Assembly (NCBI GenBank): GCA_021464245.1
Contig: JADCRB010000157.1
Span: 785,963 to 849,962 of the forward strand
Direction: 5' to 3'
Source: Carallia brachiata
Lineage: Eukaryota > Streptophyta > Magnoliopsida > Malpighiales > Rhizophoraceae
Length of the DNA stretch: 64,000 nucleotides
Part shown: one piece after another, positions 12,413 through 22,068 of the stretch
How the letters are laid out: each line of letters begins with the position of its first letter
Numbering within the stretch: the first letter of the stretch is position 1
Program-made: the position numbers and the translations under genes
The notes under the pieces: model-generated
Database searches by the model: none
The model's input: only the letters and a program-made list of their open reading frames with translations
What the model was told of the DNA's origin: nothing

Positions 12413-15400
12413 TTATTCCAAGTCTTCTTGGCCCTCTGCAGGGCATTCAATCAGCTCTAATATATTGACCACTTCTTCCATGTCAGGCCGATTCGATGGC
12501 ACTTGAGATGCACATATTAAACCAAGTTTTATTACTGGAATAGCCTCATCAGCCGGAAAATTACCACGAAGCCTTCCATCCACGCATTCCTCTACCCTGC
12601 CGTCTTCCAATGCTCCCCTCACCATGTCACAGAGTACAATCACATCATCCTCCATGTATTCAACCGGCCTTCTCCCCGTCACCACCTCCAAAACTAGGAT
12701 CCCAAAACCATAGACGTCACATTTCTCTGTTATCTTCACCGTTTTACAAGCAAACTCAGGTGCCATGTAGCCCAATGCACTCTGGATTTTACTGCTTAAA
12801 ATGCAGCGGTCTAACATCGGCAACAGCCTCGCCAGGCCAAAGTCTCCTACCTTTGGCTCACCATGATCATCCACCAGAATATTGGTTGATTTTAGATTGT
12901 AGTGTATAATCTTCATATGATGCAAATGGGCCAAACCTCTTGCCATCCCAACAATTATGTTGAATCTCTGTCGCCAAGAGAAACTATTTGTGCTGGGTCC
13001 ATCATGGAGATGTTTATACAAACTCCCACCAGAAATGTATTCATAAATAAGCAGTTGCAGGGATGGAGTCCAGTAATAACCTTCCAATGCCACGAGATTA
13101 TGGTGCCTGATCTTTCCAAGTTTCTTCACTTCCCTCTCAAACTCATCTTGTGATTTAATCAAACCCGAAACCATTAGCTTCTTTATGGCAACTGAACGGC
13201 CATCCCGAAGCACTGTTCGGTAAACAACTCCAAATCCACCGCGACCAAGTTCACAGTCCTTGTTGAGCAATGCATGAGCCCCCACAACAAAATCGGCATC
13301 GCCAGAAAACATGACAAGCTTGCCATAGTTTGGATCATCAGTGGGGGAACAACTGAATTCTTCCCCACCTGAAAATGTCTGTGCGGCAGGGGAATGTGAC
13401 ATGGAAGATCGCACACGGATATTGAGGACAGTGATAGCTATCACACCAAGGGCAATGAATGCAGCAGCACCGATAGCTACAAGAGCAGAAATGCTGAGAA
13501 CAATTTTGCGGTGATGGAGATTGGAAGAGCCGTGGGAGGAGTCAGATGAGTTTGGGTTGAGGACAATAGGCTTTGGATGAACAGATGGGCAGGAACGATT
13601 GAAAACAGAGCCACACAGGGATGGATTGTCTGAGACAGATGAGGGGGAAATGGTGTTGAAGAAACCCCCAAGAGGTAGTTCGCCTTGAAGGTTGTTGTGG
13701 GAGATGTTAAAGGATAGCAGGTGGGAAAGATTTGCCAACTCCTTGGGTAAGCTTCCAGAAGGTTGTTGAAAGACAAATCTACAAATTGGAGGTTGGTTAA
13801 GTTTGCAATGGCTTCAGGAACTGGGCCAATGAGATTGTTCCGATACAAGATCCTGGAAAAGAAAAGAGCAGAAAATAATAAAACAAAATGTTAGAATTAT
13901 GAATCTCACCCACATAACACAAAAAAGAATCACAGATTCATGACAAAATATCATGTCTAACAGAGGAGAAGAAAAATGATTAACAAGGACAAAGATACTA
14001 ACTCATTTATTTTTCTGATTAAAAATGGATTAAAATAGAGGGGAAAATATTGCTGATTATACGGTAGAACAAACACCTATAACCACACAAAACAGACCCT
14101 TCTAATCTACTCCTATTGGGTAGATTTCGGAAATATAATTATAGTCATTTGGAGAGCATCAACAATGAGAATTGGGGACAGCTTTCCACATGATACATAA
14201 GTTATGGTAACCTTGGCAACCAATGTGCAGGTTAAACACTAATGAATCAGCAAGTACGGCTAACACCTAATGCCAACATATCAACTCATGACAACCTTTA
14301 CCCATTAACAAGCACAAATCAGAAATAGATTATTTATAACATTATCTTCAGATATATATTCCACCCAACCATCACCGAAGCATATGCCTTTAGAGTGACA
14401 GTTAGCTGGATCATAAGAGATAAATCCAAAATACTCAGATAGAGCAAAAGGCACCAAACAATTGGAAATAACAGAATTTACAAATGAAGGATTCAACTGA
14501 TGAAGAAGAGAACTTACAAAGATGTTAGAGACGAGCAGCACTTGATTTGAACTGGAATATTCCCAGTTAACAAGTTCTTTTCCAACCTCAGTTCCGTGAG
14601 TGAAACTGCTTCTCCAATTCCAGAAGGAATGCTTCCATTTAGCCTGTTATTGCTCAAATCAAGAACTTGCATCGTTTTCAATTTTCCAATGCTCGATGGA
14701 ATAGAACCCAAGAGTTGGTTCCTACTTATATTCAAGACCAGCAAGCTGCTAAGAACACCAATGTTAGATGGAATTTCACCAGTTAAGACATTTGAAGATA
14801 AATCCAAAACCTGAAGAGCTTGAAGAGAGTCTGCCGCCGATGTAACTGAGGGATGCTGTATGCTTCCAGTTAGCCTGTTCCCAGAAATTGAGATACTTTT
14901 CAAGCCCATTTTGAAAATCCAAGAGGGAAGATTACCAGTCAATTGATTATGGCTAACATCTATGTACACGAGGTTGACACAATTTGCCAACGAATCGATC
15001 AAGCCCCCTGTAATCTGGTTCATGGACAGATTCAATTCCCTCAGTAACCTAAGATTTCCAATTGCATTTGGAATTCTACCAGAGAATTTATTGGCAGAGA
15101 GATCCAAACTCTCAAGATTTCCCAGTTCTCCAATCCAACCAGGAACTTCTCCTGTGAACGAATTTCCTCCCAAACTAAGATAACTGCAGGAATTAAGCCT
15201 TTGTAATGACTCTGGAAGGCTTCCAGAAAAATAATTCTCACTAAAGTCAATCGCTTTCAGAGCCAGACAATCTCCAATATCCGCCGGAAGCAGACCAGAG
15301 AACCTGTTATTTCCCAAACTAATAGCCCTCAAATCATACAAGTTAGAAATCCCTTTTGGGATCTCTCCCTCTAACAGATTGTTGGATAAATCAAGATATT

Positions 15401-15971
15401 GAAGCCCTTTCAAGTACCATAACCCCAGTGGTAACTCCCCAGTAAGCTGATTAGATGAGAAATTAACAGCTGCCAGTGTCATGCACGAGCCCAGGGAGTC
15501 AGGAATACGACCTGTGAGGCTATTCTTAGCAAATGAAACAGATCTCAATGACCCACATTGTTGAAAAAATCCATCAGGGATCGGCCCCGAAAGATTATTG
15601 TCGCTCAAGTCAACAACTTGTAAACCCCCAAGCCCAGTAAGGTCAGGGTTTATGGTCCCAGTGAAGTTGTTGTTCGACAGGGACAGATTCTGAAGAGACT
15701 GCAGCCGCAAAAGGCCACGGCCGATGTGCCCAGAAAGAGAGAAGCCGTCAAGAACCAGCTCAGTGACCCGGCGGGTTCTCGGGTCACATTTGACGCCGAC
15801 CCAGCTGCAGGGATCGTAATCATCTTCATTCCACGTTGCCAGTCTAGACTCCGGGTCCTGGAGACCGGCCTTGAAAACTATTAACCCAAGAACATCATCG
15901 TTGAATGTTGGGTCCACCGACTGTCCGAAAGCTGAGGCGAGAAGAACGAAAAGGCAGAGATTGAACAGCAT
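12413..15971 (-). CDS. PXC2: PXC2-like LRR receptor-like kinase with one apparent frame break
   Basis: A plasma-membrane LRR-RLK of the PXC2/IRK group, in which the Arabidopsis members are linked to vascular development and root cell division. Exon 1 is 15971-14518 and exon 2 is 13852-12413, both with canonical splice sites. The product of about 964 aa (Arabidopsis PXC2 is of similar length) has a signal peptide (1 to about 17), an LRRNT cap ending DYDPCSWVGVKCD, about 20 LRRs, the SLCGSVFNRSC paired-Cys cap, one TM helix (about 602-628) and a kinase domain (about 680-960). The glycine loop (LGRGGFGVVY), VAIKK lysine and DFGLA are intact. The catalytic HRD is HYN, as in the family. A single base appears missing at 13757-13762: the reading shifts from FVDLSFNNL in one frame to the LPKELANLSH-type repeat in the next. 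Exon lengths sum to a whole codon number only if one base is added. The ATG at 15971 is chosen because the upstream one precedes the signal peptide. Confidence 0.93.
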
Positions 15972-16433
15972 TTTCAGGTTCACTATCAAAATATTCAAAT
16001 ACAAGAAGAAACTGCCTGATTCAAGAATGTAATTGTAAGGCGTCCATGTAAGAATTTGAACGAGCGATTGCAGCAGAAGGTGGAAGACAAAAGGACATCG
16101 ACATATTTAAAAAGCCAAGTTATTTGGACAATAAATGACGGCACCAAACGCCTGTTTTGTCAGAGGAACAGAGAAATGGAACCTAAAGGCGAAAAAAACG
16201 AGGATTCACTCGCAAAATATGAATGAAGGTTAGAGAGAGAGCTTCAAGAAGAGATTTTTTTTTTTAAGGAATAAATTGGATAGCGAAAGCGTGGTGGGAG
16301 GAAGAATATGAAGGAATAGCAAAGGATAGTGAAGCTATAGAGGCAGTGAGAGAGAGAGAAAGAGCAAAAGTTTTACAAAATGATTGAAGAACAAAGCTGT
16401 AACCGGCAGGTCCGGCACAATGAGAACGCACAA

Positions 16434-16488
<55 letters not shown>

Positions 16489-16489
16489 G
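16434..16489. repeat. Compound (TG)n(AG)n microsatellite
   Basis: An uninterrupted TG run of about 24 bp is followed by an AG run of about 31 bp with one interruption. It lies about 460 bp upstream of the PXC2 ATG, in its promoter or 5' leader region. Confidence 0.95.
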
Positions 16490-18476
16490 ACTGTGGGGAG
16501 GGATATTCGAAAAGTTGAAAACTTGGCTATATTTGGAGCAAAGGAAGAAGGCAATCAAGCAAAATTAACATTAAAAAGAAGAAAGCTTTCCTCTTTCACA
16601 TTTCAAAAGAAAGAAAAGAAAATGGGTGAAGTAGAAACAGTAGATTCAGAGATATAACAACAACAAAAGTAAAGGGCAGGCTTTCTGTTCAACTGGGGGG
16701 AACCCTTTAAAACAGACCAATCAATGAGAAAATTACAAAACCAAAACGAACAAGAACCAGATGTTTAGGAAACAGAAACAGCTGACCCTGACCCCAGAAA
16801 AAGAAAGAAGAAAGAAGAAGAAGAAAGGCAGTAATGAATTGAATTGAATGATGATGGAGACTGGGGGGGCAGGCAGAGGACTCGAGTTGAGAAAAGAGCC
16901 TTTTTCTTTAATTAGTTGGGGTTTGTTTGGGGATGTGGGTAGGTGCGGTTGTGGGTATGGAAAATTTGACAATTGCAGTATGTGATTGTGAGCAAATAGT
17001 AATTGCAATATGGGAGAAGTGCAGTAAAAGAGTAAAGTATAGTGGCAGAGGAGAGACGACTTTTGTTGAAGAAGAAATACTTCTTCTTAACGGCCAATGC
17101 AGAATATTTTCAGACACAAAGAAATTCCCACGGAGAAAGAGAGAGATTGAAACACTCCTTTTTTTTTTCAAAAAAAAAGAAAAAAAAAGAAAAAATAATT
17201 TTAATTATTTTCTTTCCTGTTCAATACTTTCTTTGGTCAAAAGGGTATCCGATGTGTGATACAGGTGGCGTTGCTCAGTCCCTTTTAATGTTCCACTTCA
17301 CTACGTCTGTGGACACCCAAGTCAGATAACCTACGTATTGTTTTCTTTCTAGTAATTAACGTTGTTTGTTAATAAAGTCTGACTTTTTTTTATTTAACTA
17401 TTTTGTGACTTTCAAATGGATTTGATACCTATTATTATAAAATATACTTGTTGAAATTTTTTTGTAAGTAACATAGAATTTTAGACGGTCTAATTTGAAA
17501 AAATAAAAAATAATTAAATTATTAGATATTATTAAATAAATTATATAATCATTTTAATATTATTTAAAATATAATTATGTATTGGAGCTCTATTATTATA
17601 TGATCACCATTAAATAGTAATTTTTAGGGAGCAAAATAATAACAATATAAGGGCAGTGGAATAATTTTTTTTTTGTTTTTAACTTTATTTATTTGTAGAA
17701 TCAAGTTTACGTTGTAATTTTTTTCTTATTGTATTTGAATATAAAAGAAGGTCACTCCTCTTGAAAAAGAAAATACTCGGTGATAGATTAAATGAGATGA
17801 AAATGATATATATAATTATATGGTCGAATTCTTTTTAAAAAAATTCAATTATAATTTGTTTCTGATCAACATTGTGATTTTTTGAAAACCATGATTGATG
17901 TTGATGGAAGAGTATTTTATACTCAAAAAGCTAATTAACATTCTTTGATGCTTTACGATAGGGATATGGATGTACTCATTACTTTAATTCATAATTCAAT
18001 TCCATTGAATTTCGTATTTCCTTGGAAATAAAACTAGAAAAATAAACAATTTGCATACCTGTAATTTTAAATGTGTAGGCTCCTACGCTGACCCGTGCAA
18101 CCATGCGGAGTTTATGATGATTAAAATAATAATAATAACAATTAAGAATTAGTTTGCATGCAAACTTCGTTGATCCCTTCAATTATTTTTCATCTTGCAT
18201 GTGCATGTAGCTTTGTAGACTCGTAGTCGCGAGCCAAATGACCCATTAAAATTAAAAATAAAAAAAAAATTGCAAAGTGAAATTGTCGTTTCAAACCCAA
18301 CTGGGATTTGAACCTCAAAAATCGAGATTGAGATCCTGAGCTTAGGACAAACGGACGATTAAAAAAATATTAAACAAGACAGTAAAACGACAGAGCAACA
18401 GGCACTGCACGACGTCTGCGCCTCTCCTCTGGCCTTTGGCCTCTGGCATTGTGATGTCTTCGTTCTTCGAGACGCG

Positions 18477-18722
18477 TAAATATAAGAGTAATGTTACGTT
18501 TCTAGAAAAAAGTATCTGAATTATTATTTAAATGTAATTAGTCGGATTAAATATGTAATCGATTGAATTGTATGTGTAATTAAATATACGAAATAATTTT
18601 TTTTTTATAATTAATTGTACATACAATTTGATCTATTGTACATTTAATCCACCTAATTATATTTAAAAAATAATTCGGTACTTCTTCTTCTATAAATGTA
18701 GTTTTTCCCTAAATATAAAGAG
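18477..18722. mobile_element. Fold-back MITE, ~221 bp, with ~12-bp target duplication
   Basis: The two halves are inverted copies. The left half (gtaatgttacgtttctag, then a Glu/Tyr-free AT tract with aattagtcggattaaat) pairs with the reverse complement of the right half (aattaggtggattaaatg). Flanking copies of taaatataagag (18477-18488) and taaatataaagag (18710-18722) look like a target-site duplication with one base added. There is no coding capacity. A 9-12 bp duplication would fit a Mutator-like origin, but this is inference. Confidence 0.7.
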
Positions 18723-19149
18723 TCCGTAAAGTACAAGCCAAAGGCAAAATGGCTTTCAACTCGCCAGAATGTGGCCAAAAAATTCCTCTTGTTTCTTTCT
18801 TTTATTATTTTGTACTCTTGGCTTTTTGCCATTTTGATTTACGAGCTCCCTTATTGTTAGATTACATTTAATTGGGTCAAAACCTAATTCTTTTGGCATT
18901 CTTATGAACTTGAAAAACTCGAAGCCCCCAGCAAACTTCACCAACTTCCATTTTGTTTTCTATAAAAAAAAAAAAATTGATAACTTCATTTAAAATAATT
19001 ATAAAGTAATATAAATTATTAAATAATTAGATCTATAAAAACATAAAAATAAAAAATTATTATATATCGTTGAATGAAACTATATAACTGTTGTGTTCTT
19101 ACTTATATAAAATTTTCTAGTGTTATTATTTTTTAATAGAGTACTATTA

Positions 19150-19310
19150 TATGATTGGTAGAAATTTTTCAGAAAAATTTATATAATACAATTTATTAGA
19201 TTTATTGTGTAATTGTGTTCATTATAACTGTAATAAAATATTATTTTTTTTATTACATAATAAATCAATATAATTGTAAATGATTTCTGACTAATTACAT
19301 TTTAAAATTT
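19150..19310. mobile_element. Possible fold-back MITE
   Basis: The left part (tttattgtgtaat preceded by ataatacaattta) and the reverse complement of the right part (gatttattatgtaat, acaattatatt) form an imperfect inverted repeat of about 50 bp per arm. The ends are not sharp. Confidence 0.35.
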
Positions 19311-20002
19311 TTTTCAAATACTTTTTTTCTGGTGATACAATTTTTTCCTTTCTAATATTCCTCTCCCATTCTTCTAGACTTTCGGATCCTTGCAATTATT
19401 TATTTGATTTGCATGTGTAAAAAGAACGGGAGATACCTTCTGTCTGTCATTTTTATCATTTTCCACTTTCCACACCCCCACCTCTCTTGTTATAATCAAA
19501 GCGCCTTTTTTAAAAAATATTTTCATTAAATAAAGAAAGAGTTTGACTATAGAGATATGTAAGAAAAAATACATAAAAAATATATAATTTATCAAATAAA
19601 ATTTATTTGTTTTTTTTAATTTAATATATCTTTTATAAACTAACAATTCATATTATTGCTCATGTTGTGTGTACACTACTTGTTTCACTATTCCTTGCTA
19701 TAAATTTTTTTTCTAAAGAAGAAGGAAATGCTAAATCATAAACGTGTTTCTCCAGGTGGGTTGTCATATTTTTAGCTGCAAATGTAAGGCGTGAGTGGCG
19801 GGTCATCTACGTTTGGCAGATTCACATTATTATTTATTGTTATTATTATTACTTTTTTTTTAGGTTTGTAAAGTGTGATTTGATCGCTAGATGTAATAAT
19901 TCTATAACAAAGACCAATTAGCTTGCGGTATTTATACGATAATTTGCGAGCTGTGAATCTACCCTCCCAGTAGGAAGAAAAAAAAGAGGAAAGAACAAAT
20001 GA

Positions 20003-20282
20003 TAGCACAAGGCTCTTTAAGCAACATGCAATACATCATAAATAGCTCCATTGGTTTACCAGGGGCAAGAGAATATCCTTCAACTGCAGCCAAGGATGGT
20101 GGAAATTGGAAAATGTTTCCAGCACCCTTTATATATATATATATATATATATATAGCACAAGGCTCTTTAAGCAACATGCAATACATCATAGATAGCTCC
20201 ATTGGTTTACCAGGAGCAAGAGAATATCCTTCAACTGCAGCCAAGGATGGTGGAAATTGGAAAATGTTCCCAGCACCCTTTT
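20003..20282. repeat. Tandem duplication, two ~129-bp units 151 bp apart separated by (AT)n
   Basis: Units at 20003-20131 and 20154-20282 are nearly identical and are separated by an (AT)n tract. On the minus strand each unit reads without stops as GAGNIFQFPPSLAAVEGYSL and onward to LLKEPCAI, which looks protein-like, but I do not recognise the source. Few differences suggest a recent duplication, possibly promoted by the microsatellite. Confidence 0.8.
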
Positions 20283-20551
20283 TTTTTTTTTTTTTAATAT
20301 AAATATATATATAATTTTGGGCCATTCAGAATGGGCTATGGCAACAAAGTTGAAACTCTGTATAAGATAAAGTAAGATTTTTTTTTTTTTTTTGTTTTGA
20401 AGAAGTGTTCATAGTCACATAAAAAAAAGGTAGGTGAAGAGTGAACAAAAATTAAAATTTTCATTCATTACAATAACACACACATCTCGTTATTTTTTTT
20501 AATTTATTAGAACTAGTAACTCAACAGCAACTACTGTACTTCTGTTTGTTT

Positions 20552-20766
20552 GTTTTTTTTTTTTTTTTTTTAGTCTACAGGGAAGGTGGCTACCGCCTGT
20601 AACTAAGTGTCAACCCTTAGCTAGTTACCAGCCTAGTCACACGAGGCCAGGCAACCCCTCTGATATCAGTCTGGAGCAGAGACTGGACGCCCTCCGGTGG
20701 AGACGCAAACTCATGCAGACCAGGAGACAAATATCGTGCGTAGTTGGCCAACCAATCAGCCACTTC
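20552..20766 (-). mobile_element. 5'-truncated LINE: RNase H C-terminus plus poly(A)
   Basis: On the minus strand this encodes VADWLANYARYLSPGLHEFA, SPPEGVQSLL and GVAWPRV, the usual C-terminal end of the RNase H domain in plant L1-type LINEs, followed by a stop. A 19-base T run (20553-20571, a poly(A) on the minus strand) ends the element. It joins directly to an ALA1-type cDNA fragment at 20767. See the composite insertion finding. Confidence 0.7.
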
Positions 20767-21349
20767 AGGGCATGGAAACTCAAATCTACAATTGCTGTTG
20801 ATTCTGAACTTATGCAATTGTTGCACAAAGACTTAGCTGGAGAGCAGAGGATTGCTGTTCATGAGTTTTTCCTTGCACTGGCTGCATGTAATACTGTGAT
20901 TCCAATTCGTTCCCAAAATAAATCTAGTTCCACAGAGGGTAATTCTTATGAGAATGTAGAAACGATTGATTATCGGGGTGAATCTCCTGATGAGCAAGCA
21001 TTAGTTGCTGCAGCTTCTGCATATGGTTATACTCTCGTTGAACGTAAGTCCCGGGCACATAGTAATGGATGTTGATGGCAAGAAATTAAGGTTCGATGTA
21101 TTGGGCGTGCACGAATTTGATAGTGTGCGGAAAAGAATGCCAGTTGTGATCAGATTTCGTAATAATGCTGTAAGGGTGCTGGTGAGCGGTGACAGGTGCT
21201 GATACATCCGTGTTAAGCATTTTAGCTAAGGATGATAGCGGGGATCATGTGAGGCATGCAACTCAGGATCATTTGACTGAATATTCATTGCAAGGTTTAA
21301 GTAAACTCGTGATTGCTGCAAGAGATCTTACAGAGGAAGAACTTGAGCT
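20767..21349 (+). pseudogene. Intron-less retrofragment of an ALA1-type P4-ATPase mRNA
   Basis: The plus strand matches two consecutive exons of the ALA1-like gene at 56495-56159 and 56055-55302, at roughly 95% identity by eye. It starts at agggcatgg inside the first exon and runs through LAACNTVIPIRSQNKSS, ESPDEQALVAAASAYGY and on to EEELEL. The 103-base intron between those exons is missing, so the copy came from spliced RNA. It carries small indels that break the frame (about 21045 and 21185) and lacks both ends of the coding sequence, so it is non-functional. Confidence 0.85.
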
Positions 21350-21359
21350 CTGTTTGTTT

Positions 21360-22068
21360 ATTTTTACGAGTTCTATGTGGGATACTTGGGTTATAATTTA
21401 AGTGGGGTAAACCGGCCTGGCTTAAGCCTGCGGCCTGTTGGTCCACTGGACAATCCAATGGAGGCATGAAGCACAGTAGGGAAGGTACCAGTCCACTTCT
21501 TCCCCACCTTTTTTTATTGGCCCACGCCTTTCTTCCTTTTGGAACAGAAAACAAAAGAAACCCAATGAAATGTTCATGAAATACATATCAAATGTGAGGC
21601 AAAACTCTTGTATTGATTGAATTCTCTACGTTTTCTAGGAATTTTTCTCTCTTGGCGGCCTTGTCCCGTTCATTTTCGCAGGCAGCATATCCGCCATCAG
21701 GTCAGGACTCGCTCTTGGTGGGTTTCTTTTGGCATTCAGTGCGTGGAGTTTGAGACCACAAAGAAGGTGACAACCATGTGATCTAGCCTTAAAGGGGCAA
21801 AAGCGAATCATAAACAAATCACTAGGATATATCAAACCACAAAAGACCCATTAAACTATTAAAATCCATATAGTATTTCCGCTGCTCTTGGGAAGTAAGT
21901 AACACTTACAGAGTACACTTTTAAATACAAAGCGTGAGACTTCGCAATAAAGAGTTACCAGGGTGCCCAATTAATACATTGCCGCCCACCACCACCCCAA
22001 CACAAGTCAAGATAGAAGCACCTTAGAATTTGGAAATATGTTCCTGTACTCAACAAACTGCTATAATT
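21360..22068. other. VSR 3' flank
   Basis: This lies between the composite insertion and the VSR stop codon. The part nearest 22068 is the likely VSR 3' UTR. No other gene was recognised. Confidence 0.4.

Larger units (their letters stand above)
15972..20002. other. PXC2 promoter side and long AT-rich intergenic region
   Basis: About 15972-16130 is the likely PXC2 5' leader. A compound (TG)n(AG)n microsatellite lies at 16434-16489, with purine-rich DNA up to about 17200. From 17350 onward the sequence is strongly AT-rich, with two fold-back elements (18489-18709 and about 19150-19310). No exon was recognised. Confidence 0.5.
20541..21359. mobile_element. Composite retroinsertion (LINE 3' end + inverted ALA1 cDNA) with 11-bp target duplication
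   Basis: The 11-mer tctgtttgttt occurs at 20541-20551, just before the poly(T), and again at 21349-21359, exactly where similarity to the ATPase mRNA ends. Between them lie poly(T), the LINE 3' end (minus) and the ATPase cDNA (plus). One duplication around both parts indicates a single insertion event. Confidence 0.7.

Noticed and set aside
20051..20325. Poly Tyr-Ile open frames
   Set aside because: Translation of the (AT)n microsatellite.
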